From assembly GCF_000365145.1 (NCBI RefSeq), contig NW_008481797.1:3534001-3598000 (forward strand): 64,000 bases of DNA. Direction: 5' to 3'. This DNA comes from Cyphellophora europaea CBS 101466. Lineage: Eukaryota > Ascomycota > Eurotiomycetes > Chaetothyriales > Cyphellophoraceae. Shown here in pieces: positions 30,240 through 39,478 of this stretch. Position numbers and translations under genes: made by a program. Below the pieces are notes generated by a model. That model saw nothing but the letters and a program-made list of their open reading frames with translations. It was not told the origin of the DNA and ran no database searches. Position 1 is the first letter of the stretch, and each line of letters begins with the position of its first letter.

Positions 30240-32537
30240 TCAATCGGCCTTGCCGTTGACAGCTCCGGTGCCCAAAATACCTTCCTTGCCATCTAACCTG
30301 ATAAAGCCCCTCTCTCGGCCACCAAAGTTCTTGATTCTGCTGCCATTCCTCATGATGCTGAAGAGGCCGACGATCGCGCCGATCAGCACGATGACGCTCA
30401 GATAGGGGTGGTAGGTGCCGAAATTTCTGATTTGGAAAATAACATTCTCGAACGCGCCGATGGTCGACTTCGACGTCAGCCGTGGTGGGTTGCTCACGAC
30501 ACGAGGTAGGGTTTCCAGGATAGATGTTCGTGAAGGTACGATGAAGTTGCCGGTGTCTGTCTGATCCCAGTAGCGGCGGTTCTGTAGATGTCAGCTTCCG
30601 TCGGTTAGTGGGTAGGGGTACTCACGTCTTCGTCGTTGATAATGACCCTCTCACCCTTGGATACGTCAATGCCATAGGTGCTTCTCAGCCACCGCTCCCA
30701 GAACACGCCATCAACCCATGCGAAGTTCACTCCCTTCCGGAAGTCATCCTCGGTGATGCTAATGACCATGCTCTTAGCTTGACGCAGGGCTCGCTGGTCA
30801 TCCCGATCTTCCGCCTCCTCAATTCGAAGCTGCTTCGAATCCCGCAATTCCTGGCGTTCCAGTTGGAAAAGCTGGGTCTGCTTGTCCATCCATTCCAAAG
30901 CCGCGTTCTTGAGCTCTCGTCGGGACTGCAGGAACTCATCTGGTCGAGACCGATCAAGGACGCCAAGAACAGCATATCGTCCGTTGAGGATTTCCTTAGC
31001 ATTGGTAGCCGTTAGCTCAGGAACAAGCGGTTGCCACACAGATTGCATCCATTGTAGCACTTTGCGGAAGTCTCGCATGTCCTGTGGAGACAAAGCTGTG
31101 TAATAGCTGGGCCGACCATCTCTAGAAACAACCAGACGAGGCCATGTCGAGATCTTGAAGCGGTTGGCCAAGATCGGATCGTCCGTCTTCACGATCTTGC
31201 CATGACCAATCAGGCTGAGAGTCAGCCTGTCGAGCGCGGCGAAGTCCTCACTGGTAGTCGCATGGTCGAAGAAATAGGTGAAGATGACCTCCTCTGTTTC
31301 CTCCATCTCCTTGAAAGCTGCTGCGTTGACGTACTTGACGTCGCTGTCGAGAGCCTTGCCCGTAAAGGAAATCAGATCGCCCAGACCACGGAGGCCATTG
31401 TATTCGACACGCTCACCACCTCGGAAGAAGTAAATGGTCGGATAAGCACTAACACGGGCATCCTTGCACAGGCGCGGCGTAGCCTCACAATTCACCTCGC
31501 CAATGTTGAGCTTACCCTCCATTTCCTTGGCAAGCTGCATCCAGGTTGGAGCCAAATGTTGGCAATGAGGGCACCAAGGAACGAAGAACTTGATGAACCA
31601 TGGGTCCTGTGAGGTTGTGACCAGTTTCTGGAAGGACTCCGCATCCAACGGTATGGATTGGCCGTTGAGGTTGGGTGTGACGACCTTCTTGGGAGGAGCC
31701 TTTCTGCCATTTTTGGCCGTTTCGGAAGAGGAAAGCGCGGTGGTAGATTGGGTTGCCTCCAGCAACTGAGCCTTCTCGTTGTGCTTCTCGCCGGCCGCTG
31801 CACCAGCCGCCGGATCCTTGTCCTTAGCCACAGGCGTTTCGGGGGCGGCGGCGCCCTCATCGGAGCTCTTTGCGCCAGGTTGAGGAACGCGGACGCCTCC
31901 TCTAGGCCGCGATCCTGGTTTGATTTGTTCTAGCTTCTCTTCAAGATAGTCGCTGAAGCCTTGCATGTTCTTGGTGCCCTCGAACTTTTCGACGAACTCT
32001 CCATTCTTGTAGAGATTGAAAGTCGGATACGCCTTGATTCCGAGCTTCTGGCAAAGATCGCCCTGGACGACGCAGTCGACCGCCGCGAAGTGGAAATTGT
32101 AATAGCCATGGAAGGAATTTGGTGAATCGAGATCGGGTTGTTCGGCTTTGGTCATGCCCTCGAGAGGATCTGATGTGTAGTAGAACTCGTATATCGTCTG
32201 CCAAAGGGGAGCTACTGCTTTGCAATGCCCGCAGTAGGGCGAGAAGTTCTTGATCCACCTGCGTATGTCAGTTTGTATACCCAGATCAGTCGAAGATCAC
32301 TTACCAGTTACCATCTTTGATGGTGGACTCGAAATTATCCATAGTCAACAACTTAAAGGGCGGGACCTTGATGCCGTTGAAGATGGTATAATCAACGCCT
32401 TCTCCTCCTTCTGCTGACGACTCTCCCTGAACAGCGTCTGCTGCGATGACTGCATCTTTCCGATTGCCTGGCGGGGCAGCCTCTGAGAGGGCCGGGGCGG
32501 CAAGGGTCAACGCCCATGCCAGCCACGCTGGCCGCAT
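30240..32537 (-). CDS. Membrane-anchored protein disulfide isomerase (Eps1-like)
   Basis: The model is complement(join(30240..30581, 30626..32258, 32305..32537)), 735 residues. It starts with a signal peptide (WLAWALTLAAPALSEA). The first thioredoxin domain has the active site CGHC (87-90, in NFSPYCGHCKAVAP) and ends with YPTFNLYKNGEF. A Pro/Ala/Lys linker leads to a second thioredoxin domain with CPHC (about 307-310, in FFVPWCPHCQHLAP). A redox-inactive thioredoxin-like region follows, then a charged coiled stretch, a membrane helix at about 683-699 and a short cytosolic tail without KDEL. This layout matches the Eps1/TMX-type ER oxidoreductases involved in folding and ER quality control. 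All three exons are needed for signal peptide, CGHC and anchor. It is head-to-head with the complex I gene. Confidence 0.92.
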
Positions 32538-32995
32538 GGTGGACTTGCAGAACGTATGTCGATCTTATCTTCGAGATATGTTCAGTCGCAGAGATGGGCT
32601 TCGAGATGCTGGGGGTGATGTCGCAGAACCTCCTCGTCGATATGGGCGCGTGGTTGTACAAAGCTGATTAGGATGTAAAAGAGGAAGCGAGCGACGAGGA
32701 AGAGAGAATTAGTGTACAGCAAAGCGGCGACAGGCACACGGTTTCAGATGGAGTGTCTGGGGTTGAGAGAGGCCAGGAGGTTCCGTTCGAGGGTGGCTGC
32801 GCTTAGCCATATCGAGACCGGTGTGTCTATTAGAGTATTTTGGTGCTAAAGTCGGCGGCCGCTTGCCAAGGCTCTCTATGGCCGTCCTTGCATCAGCGAT
32901 TCAAGCTCCGTCTGCGGTGCACTTCCACAGCTTGCGCCTCCCATTACACTCCTCGCCAGAAGCCGCACAACGCACGAAGCGAGCTCTGCGCCACC
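32538..32995. promoter_or_regulatory. Divergent PDI / complex I subunit promoter
   Basis: This 458-bp spacer lies between divergent start codons. Frames inside it are short. No clear motif pair stands out. Confidence 0.4.
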
Positions 32996-33797
32996 ATGAG
33001 AAGCTCCGCGAGGCTCTTCGCTAGTGTTGCGAAGTATCTCGAGCCCAACACACCAACCGGTCTCACGGGCATTAGCACCCATCCCTCTCCTCGAGCAGCC
33101 CTCGTATACACCTACAGAACGACTCTCGACAGGCTAAACCAGCTGCCTCCTACATCAGTCTATCGCCAATCCGTCGAGAACCTCACAAAGCACCGTCTGG
33201 CTATCGTAGAGGAACAGATCCCCGAAGGCTTCGAAGCATGGAAGGAGAGGGTTGCGAAGCAGGTTGCGGCATCACCAGAGGCATACAGCAAGTTCCAGAA
33301 CCCCGACGGCTCTTTCTCATACTCGGCGCTCGCAGAGTCAAAACCTATTCCATGGGACGGCACTGTATCTAAAAAGACTGCCCACAATACGGTTTCCGCT
33401 GGGCTTGCAGATGCTGAGGCCAAAGCGAAATCTGCTCAGGCTGAAATTGACCAGTCTGACAAGGAGGATAGAGAGGGAGTGTTGCCGACCGTCGACGATC
33501 TGGAGACGGAACCTCCTTTGACAGCAGAACAGTGGGTTGAATGTCATGGGTGTTGCCCGAGCTAACAGAAGACAGAATTGAGTCCATCGAGAACAAGATT
33601 GGCGCTGGTCTGATCGAGGAGGTCATTGTTGTCGCCCAGAACGAGCTCGAGCTTGCGGGCGAGATGCTACAAGCCAGACCGTAAGTCTCTCAACATGATC
33701 GCTTGACATTCGTCTGACGCGCAGCAGATGGGACCCACTTGAGGAGCCGGCACCACCTGGGCAGTGGAAGTATTTCGAGCGCGGCGACGTCGTCTAG
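32996..33797 (+). CDS. NADH dehydrogenase (complex I) 29.9 kDa subunit, NDUFA5 family
   Basis: The model is join(32996..33531, 33576..33680, 33728..33797), 236 residues. It is an accessory subunit of the mitochondrial complex I matrix arm, corresponding to N. crassa NUO-29.9 and the human B13 subunit. The N-terminus (MRSSARLFASVAKYLEP) is a basic presequence merging into the ETC_C1/NDUFA5 domain: TGLTGISTHPSPRAALVYTY, LPPTSVYRQSVENLTKHRL and IPEGFEAWKERVAKQV. A fungal extension follows. Exon 2 is IESIENKIGAGLIEEVIVVA, and exon 3 ends PWDPLEEPAPPGQWKYFERGD. Intron 1 (44 bp, donor GTGGGT) has a CTAAC branch site. The last acceptor is a NAGNAG pair: using the first would insert one Arg before PWDPL, while the second matches the family better. 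Confidence 0.93.
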
Positions 33798-34412
33798 CCA
33801 ATCAAGCCCCTGACAACAGAGCTCTGTACATATGTCACCATACGAATACAATGATGAGAAGCGTCTGGCCTATGTGCTGGACCAGCATAGCTTCTATTGC
33901 ATCTCCTCAAAGCACTTATTGACCCCGGTGCAGGCCTGGCGTACTAATTATACAGATAAAGCATTCTCTCCCGGCCGACAGAAAATAATGTCAGCCAGTC
34001 GTATAGCCCAACTCTGCAGCGCCACCCTCCGATCCTGACCTAGGTGCAATCCCGCCACAACCCCCGGCGACGCTGCGCAGATCGAGCCGCATTACCTCCA
34101 ACGAGCTCGGCAATGATTTAAAGAGGAGCTCGAAGCCGCAATCGTTGGCCACCTTTGGGCAGGTCTGTAGTCACCTTCCTCATCAGATTTCACGGGCGAC
34201 TCCAGGCTCAGTATGGTGACTGACGCCGTGGCGAGCTCCCATACAAGGTGAGCTCATTCACCGAGGCCATATATCCCCCCCACCCCCCAGAACATGATAA
34301 AAAGTGTACTGATTGCTAGAATATTGTGCTCCTTTTACTTACCGCGACGACACAAAACATTCCGAAAGCCCCCATCTACTAATTCTGGTGCTACTACTAC
34401 TTACTTACCCGC
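33798..34412. other. Intergenic (convergent)
   Basis: This holds the 3' flanks of the complex I gene and the aldehyde dehydrogenase gene, including a C-rich run at about 34276-34290. No gene is seen. Confidence 0.4.
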
Positions 34413-35870
34413 TCAATCCATCGCGACCAGCACCTGCTTCAGCTCCGTCCACTGATCAAAGACATGCTTACTATTCTCCCTCCCATCACCGCTCTGCTTG
34501 TAGCCTCCGAACGGCATATCCACCACGATCATGGGACTCGTGACATTGACGCCCACGGTCCCCGCATCGATCGCCCTCGCGAGACGCATCGCGCGCCCCA
34601 CGTCCCGCGTATACACGCTGCCGTACAGACCATACTCGGTGTCGTTGGCGCGCTTCAACACCTCGTCCTCATCCGTAAAGGTATTGATGCAGACGACCGG
34701 CCCAAAGATCTCCTCCCGCATGACCCGCGCCTGCTCGGGCGCGTTGCGAATGATCGTCGGCTCGACAAAGTATCCTTCTCGGTTCTCGCGCTTCCCGCCC
34801 ACCACGACGTCGAGCCCCTGCTCCCGCGCCTCGTCGAGGAACGCCATGACGCGCTCAAACTGGATCCGATCCGCCTGCGGGCCCCGCCCCGTCCCCTCGC
34901 CCAACGGATCGCCCGACTTCCCCATCGCGGCAATCGCGCCCTTCATACCCTCGACAAATGCATCCGCGATCTTCTCATGCACGTAGATCCGACTGCTCTG
35001 GATACAGGCCTGGCCGGCATTAGCCAGCACGCTGTACGCGGCGGCCGGCACGGCTTTGTCGAGATTCGCATCGTCGAAGATGATGAGCGGGCTCTTGCCG
35101 CCGAGCTCCAACGTGACTTTCTTGAGGTTGCTCTGCGCGGCGGCGACCTTGATGGCGCGCCCCGTCGCCGTGCTGCCCGTGAAGCTGATCTTGCGGATCT
35201 GCATGTGTTTGGCGATGGCTTCGCCAGTCGGGCGTCCGAGGCCGCTGACGATGTTGAGCACGCCTTTCGGGAAATCGATTTCCTGCAGACAGCGCGCGGC
35301 GACGAGACAGCTGAGCGGGGATTTCTCACTGCTCTTGAGCACCATGGTGTTCCCCGCGAGGAGGGCGGGCGTGATTTTCAAGAGCAGCATGAGGAAGGGC
35401 GCGTTCCAGGGGATGATGGCGCCGGTGACGCCGAAGGGCTGGCGCAGTGACATGGCGAGCATGCCCGGGGTGTTGAGCGAGGTCTCACCTTGGACGTCGT
35501 AACCTTTGCCGATCAGGTAGCGCATGATACTGATGCCTATGGGGGAAACCTCATTGTGCAGTGGCTTGCCCATGGACAGGGCCTCGAGGTGCACGATTTC
35601 GGGGAGGGCGGCTTCGAAGGCGCGGCTGAGCTTGGTGAGCCAGTCTTGTCGCTCTGAGGCGGCGAGGGCGGACCATGAGGGGAACGCGGCGGCCGCGGCC
35701 GAAACGGCTGTGTCGACGTCCTCGGCGGTGGCGGCGTGGACGGTCGCGACGGGTTTGAGGTTGAAGGGGTTGATGACTTCGAAGGTGTCGGGTTTGGAGG
35801 AGGGCACGAACTGGCCGTTGATGAAGTGGCGGGTCTCGATGGACGACGTGTAATCTTTGGTCGAATCCAT
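34413..35870 (-). CDS. Aldehyde dehydrogenase (NAD(P)+)
   Basis: A single exon encodes 485 residues, the usual length of the superfamily. It oxidises an aldehyde to the acid with NAD(P)+. The catalytic apparatus is complete: Asn156 in IIPWNAPF, the general base Glu255 in VTLELGGKSP, and the nucleophile Cys289 in NAGQACIQSSR. The nucleotide-binding ISFTGSTATGR (228-238) and EEIFGPVV (about 396-403) are also present, and FGGYKQSGDGRE lies near the C-terminus. The N-terminus (FINGQFVPSS) shows no targeting peptide, so it is probably cytosolic. The closest-looking groups are the betaine/gamma-aminobutyraldehyde and salicylaldehyde-type dehydrogenases. The substrate cannot be fixed from sequence alone. 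High GC and C/G-ending codons suggest strong expression. Confidence 0.95.
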   Translation of the reverse strand: MDSTKDYTSSIETRHFINGQFVPSSKPDTFEVINPFNLKPVATVHAATAEDVDTAVSAAAAAFPSWSALAASERQDWLTKLSRAFEAALPEIVHLEALSMGKPLHNEVSPIGISIMRYLIGKGYDVQGETSLNTPGMLAMSLRQPFGVTGAIIPWNAPFLMLLLKITPALLAGNTMVLKSSEKSPLSCLVAARCLQEIDFPKGVLNIVSGLGRPTGEAIAKHMQIRKISFTGSTATGRAIKVAAAQSNLKKVTLELGGKSPLIIFDDANLDKAVPAAAYSVLANAGQACIQSSRIYVHEKIADAFVEGMKGAIAAMGKSGDPLGEGTGRGPQADRIQFERVMAFLDEAREQGLDVVVGGKRENREGYFVEPTIIRNAPEQARVMREEIFGPVVCINTFTDEDEVLKRANDTEYGLYGSVYTRDVGRAMRLARAIDAGTVGVNVTSPMIVVDMPFGGYKQSGDGRENSKHVFDQWTELKQVLVAMD

Positions 35871-36401
35871 GGTGGCGGTGTTGCTGAGTCGACGAGATGT
35901 TGTAGGAGGCTGCTATGACTCCTCAGGATGTGGGACGGTCGTGTGTGCTAGACCTTATGGGCAGTCCTTCTATATAACGTTGACGGGAGCATGACTCGCC
36001 ACAATACACGCATGTTGACAGGAACCACGTTTCGCCTTGATGGACCACGCTCTCATGTGCAGAAAACGTCGCATCGCCTTCCCAGCCGCACCAACATGCA
36101 GTCTCGGAAAGTCCGCAAGCACAAATGACCTTCGGTACCGTAGCCCAGAAAGACACTCGTGGGGTCACTTTTGATGCAGATCCAGTGCTTACGTGCCTCG
36201 TTCGTGCATGTCGTATAAGATGACCGGCGATTTCACTGTGCTGCATTACCTGGGGCGCCGAGAGAGGCTGTATAGGCGGGATCGCCCACGCCTTGGACTC
36301 CGTATGCAGCATGACTTTACCTCCGCAGCCGATCAGGCAACCCGCCCTAGTTCGGTACTTGGCTTGGAGCACGGGGAAGGGTGTGTATACACTGATGATC
36401 C
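35871..36401. other. Intergenic
   Basis: This is the promoter of the aldehyde dehydrogenase gene and the 3' flank of the next minus-strand gene. A 160-codon minus frame here shows no family and overlaps other frames, so it is not called. Confidence 0.4.
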
Positions 36402-37672
36402 TCAAGTCATATCAATCCGCTTGTTGAGCTTCATGACTGGTCTCGGCCTTGGCCGGTCAGCCAGCAGAAGCCCGTCGGTCGATGCATTGAACGGCACTGC
36501 ATCCTGAACCAGCAACTCCTCCAGCTCAAGGTCGAAGCAGTTGGACTTGATCTGCTCGTTGCAAATATCCCAGACCGACCGATCTTCTACATTGCAGAAC
36601 TTGCCCTCGTGGACGTTCGCGTAGTGCGGACCCCGCAGACCGGACATCTTGCAGATTTCTGTTGCGCTGAATTTCGGGTTGATCTCGAGGGAGTGCACCC
36701 ACTGGCCTTCGAAGCTATTTCTCCTTGCCCGCTTCCGACGTTGAGGGGTGCTGCATGTCCTGATGCGGCCAGGTCCGCCTCTGGTTTGCGGCCAGTCGCC
36801 AACTTCGCTGTCAAGGACGACCGTGGGGTCCAGATGGTTGGCTTCATCCTCGTTTCCAGCCTGGTTGCCGTAGTTCAGCGGAGGGTCGAAGATGGGTATG
36901 GATCTTTCCAGACATCGACGTGCCTGCATTCGGGCTGAGCTCTTGCAGATGAGGTCCTTGTTGTCGTTATACGCCTGCTTGGTCGCGTTCTGACCATTGA
37001 AGTCTGGTAGATGAAAGGACATGGCGAGTGGAAGATGATCACGGGGATTCCACGGTTTGGACTGATCACGATACGAGTCATCGAAATCGATCCAGAAGCA
37101 GAAAGGCCGGTACGCACTGCCTTTACCGTCGAAATCAATCTCGGTCAAGGATGGGTAGCCGCTCCATCCGCAGAAGCCATGTGGTACATCGCCGAGTATG
37201 GAAGCTTCGCCTCCGTCCGGGAACATGACGGCAATTGCTGACATGCATACTGCATCACTATTCCAGTCCTTGACAACTGCGAGCAATTAGCTGTGTTTTT
37301 CTCATCAAGGAGAGTTGACTTGCTGGAAGCAAGCTGGAGATACGCCGGCCGAACATTGTTGTTCTGTTCGATAGCGTAGTCGCGAAAACCACCTTCGGGC
37401 ACCTGTCTATCGGGGTCAAGTGCCCACGCACCACCCAAGCTGTCCCCTCGCTCATCGTACAGGTTTGCCATGGGAAGTCTGCCCGCAAGACTGCTTTTCT
37501 CTCGATGTTCCCGGTTGGGGTCCATACCGACCCAGATACGCACCGTCGATGTCGTGGGTGTCTTGGGCCGCGTGTCTTGCCAGAGTCCCGCCATCGAGCT
37601 GAGGCCGCCACCGAGCCATCCGCCGAAGGTCACGCTCATGGGGATGAACCAGTTGAGGGGCATTAAACTCAT
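36402..37672 (-). CDS. Effector-like hypothetical protein with a GC-AG intron
   Basis: The model is complement(join(36402..37276, 37324..37672)), 407 residues. The 47-bp intron must use the donor A|GCAAGT and the acceptor CGCAG. The GT two bases on would give a stop within seven codons, while the GC donor gives LASIVKDWNSDAVCMSAIA. The N-terminal half contains LPMANLYDERGDSLGGAW and EGGFRDYAIEQ. After the intron come VPHGFCGWSGYPSLTEIDFD and FCFWIDFDD, and a Cys-containing C-terminal block (SATEICKMSGLRGPHYANV, KFCNVEDRSVWDIC, NCFDLE). I recall this module order from a large family of fungal proteins of unknown function, often secreted. The N-terminus is hydrophobic but not a clear signal peptide. 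Four 16-bp repeats lie just upstream. Confidence 0.75.
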
Positions 37673-38692
37673 GGTGGCGGTTAAAGTGACAGATATTGAA
37701 CAATGTGGAGGTGAATGATCGCAGAGGTGAATGGTTGCAGAGGTGAATGGTCACAGAGGTGAATGGTTGCAGGTATGGATACTGCGCTCTGCTGTGCTTA
37801 CTTGAGACAGGGAGGGTCGCAACAGCAACAAGAGGCCTACCTTAAGTAGTTGAGAACAGCAACCTTTCTGGGTGCGTAGCGGAGCATCTAACAGCTGCCT
37901 GGCAGAACTCTGGGTAGGCTGAAGATGAAGGTTGTGGTACGGGCTCTGTCTGCTGCGTAAAAGGTATTCACATCTCTGGAAACAACAATCGGCGCGGGCC
38001 GCCGATACTCGACGCCAGTTAAGACTCTGGACCACCTAAGTGAACATTGCCAGGCATCATCAGCTCAGGAAGAAATTTTCGTGTTGTGTCCCCTTTCAAG
38101 AACTCAAGTCGTTGGAGCCTCAGGCTCGGTCTGCCATATGCCATGGTCTAGCTCACAGTTTGATCAGAAGGCCGCAGTGCGTGAATCTTATCCGGAGTGC
38201 GTTTGGCTTGTGCCTGAAGAATACGTCAGCGGTGTGGTATCGACAGCCGCAACCAGAGATTCGAGGCTTCTGTCGGGCAACATGGCAGCCGCTGGAATTA
38301 CGTCGAGGAAGACGCAGCGGGGGAGTCGCGTCGCAGGAACGGTGCCCTGAGCAGTCGCACCCGGAACAGCTGCACCGTAAGCAGCTATCCGTCGACGTGG
38401 GCGCGAGGAGACCTCATCCTCGGTCGCCCTCTGACCTGTATCTGGATCAGCTTCTCCGCGCACGTCTCAACAAGCTAGACACGACACCATCGTTTCGATC
38501 GAGAGGAAGTCACCGAAGGTGCCACTGGCATGTGTATAGCGTAGGTAAGTCGGGAACAATCTCTGGTGTCTGAATCGCGGCCAATACTTGAGGACTTTGT
38601 AGCACATAATCAGCGCCGCGCTGTCGCCCGAGAAGTATTCTGCGGCGCGCTCGTAGTTATTTGACTTCCTTTTCTACTCCTCTAGTGCAGCT
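37673..38692. other. Intergenic
   Basis: About 1 kb of divergent-to-convergent spacer holding the 16-bp repeats near its left end. Open frames of up to 177 codons on the plus strand show no recognised domain. No gene is called. Confidence 0.4.
37708..37771. repeat. Four tandem 16-bp repeats
   Basis: Units at 37708-37723, 37724-37739, 37740-37755 and 37756-37771 follow the consensus GAGGTGAATGGTTGCA. Units 2 and 4 are identical, and units 1 and 3 differ at two and three positions. They sit 36-99 bp before the start codon of the minus-strand effector-like gene, so in its promoter or 5' leader. Confidence 0.92.
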
Positions 38693-39478
38693 TCATTCCT
38701 CGTCCAGCTCCGGATAGTGGCGATATATCCCCATACTGTACTTCAGCCTTCGATCACTCGCCAAGTACTCCTTGATCTTCGCCCGTCCCTTGACGCGCTC
38801 ATACAGCGCCCACACCTTGCCATACTTCCCGCTCTCTCTCGCTGACTTGACGCACTTGGGGAACGCGAAGCTCACGCCATCTAGAGTCTGGAAGAGCACT
38901 AAATCGGCATAGCTCAGCTTCCCTCCATACAGATACTCGCCCCCCTGACTGGTCGGCGAGCCGAGGACGCGCTCAAAGTAGCCCAGAAATTTGGGGATGC
39001 GGTTTAGACGATAGTCGACTGCCCTGCGCAAAGCTTCGTCCTTCTGGTCTTCGTAGTACTCGCCAGATGCGATGGGGTGATGGGTGTCGTGCGCCTCGTT
39101 CGAGAAACCGTCCAGCGCGGTCAGCGTCAGTTGATTGATGTAGTAGATCCCCTCCGGATCTTCGCTTTGGTCTGGAACGAGACCCAGCCGCGGGCCCAGG
39201 TACAGCAGGATATTGGGCGTCTGACTGATGGTGAGGTCGCCGTGCCGAAGAATGGGCGGGGCGAGGTGAGGGGGACTGTGCGCGTTGCCCGTGTACTTGT
39301 CGGAAATTAGCGGGTAGGTCTCGCTGGCGCCGTTGTCATTGTGCGCCGCGTCCCAGTACTCGACGCCGGCTTCTTCGAAGGCGAGGCGGATGTGCTCGCC
39401 TCGGCCGGGAATGCCAGCATGGTATAAGAGCTCGTAGGGCTCGTTCTTTTGGCGCTTGGAAGATCGTGTGGTGGCCAT
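38693..39478 (-). CDS. Glutathione S-transferase family protein
   Basis: A single exon encodes 261 residues from the first in-frame ATG. An upstream extension would start at TTG. The N-terminal thioredoxin-like domain opens YELLYHAGIPGRGEHIRLAF, with the G-R-G-E-x-I-R-L signature of the sigma/alpha-type fold. Pro in APPILRHGDLTISQTPNIL is the expected cis-proline region, and the Ser-Gln/Thr pair binds glutathione's gamma-glutamyl group. The C-terminal helical domain carries YLYGGKLSYADLVLFQTLDG, the conserved N-capping box and Asp of the family. Typical roles are detoxification or conjugation in secondary metabolism. The substrate is unknown. It faces the gene-free tract to its right. Confidence 0.9.
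   Translation of the reverse strand: MATTRSSKRQKNEPYELLYHAGIPGRGEHIRLAFEEAGVEYWDAAHNDNGASETYPLISDKYTGNAHSPPHLAPPILRHGDLTISQTPNILLYLGPRLGLVPDQSEDPEGIYYINQLTLTALDGFSNEAHDTHHPIASGEYYEDQKDEALRRAVDYRLNRIPKFLGYFERVLGSPTSQGGEYLYGGKLSYADLVLFQTLDGVSFAFPKCVKSARESGKYGKVWALYERVKGRAKIKEYLASDRRLKYSMGIYRHYPELDEE

Noticed and set aside
34464..35450. 328-codon plus-strand open frame
   Set aside because: It is antisense to the aldehyde dehydrogenase. Its Arg/His/Asp-rich composition is typical of a shadow of GC-rich coding DNA.
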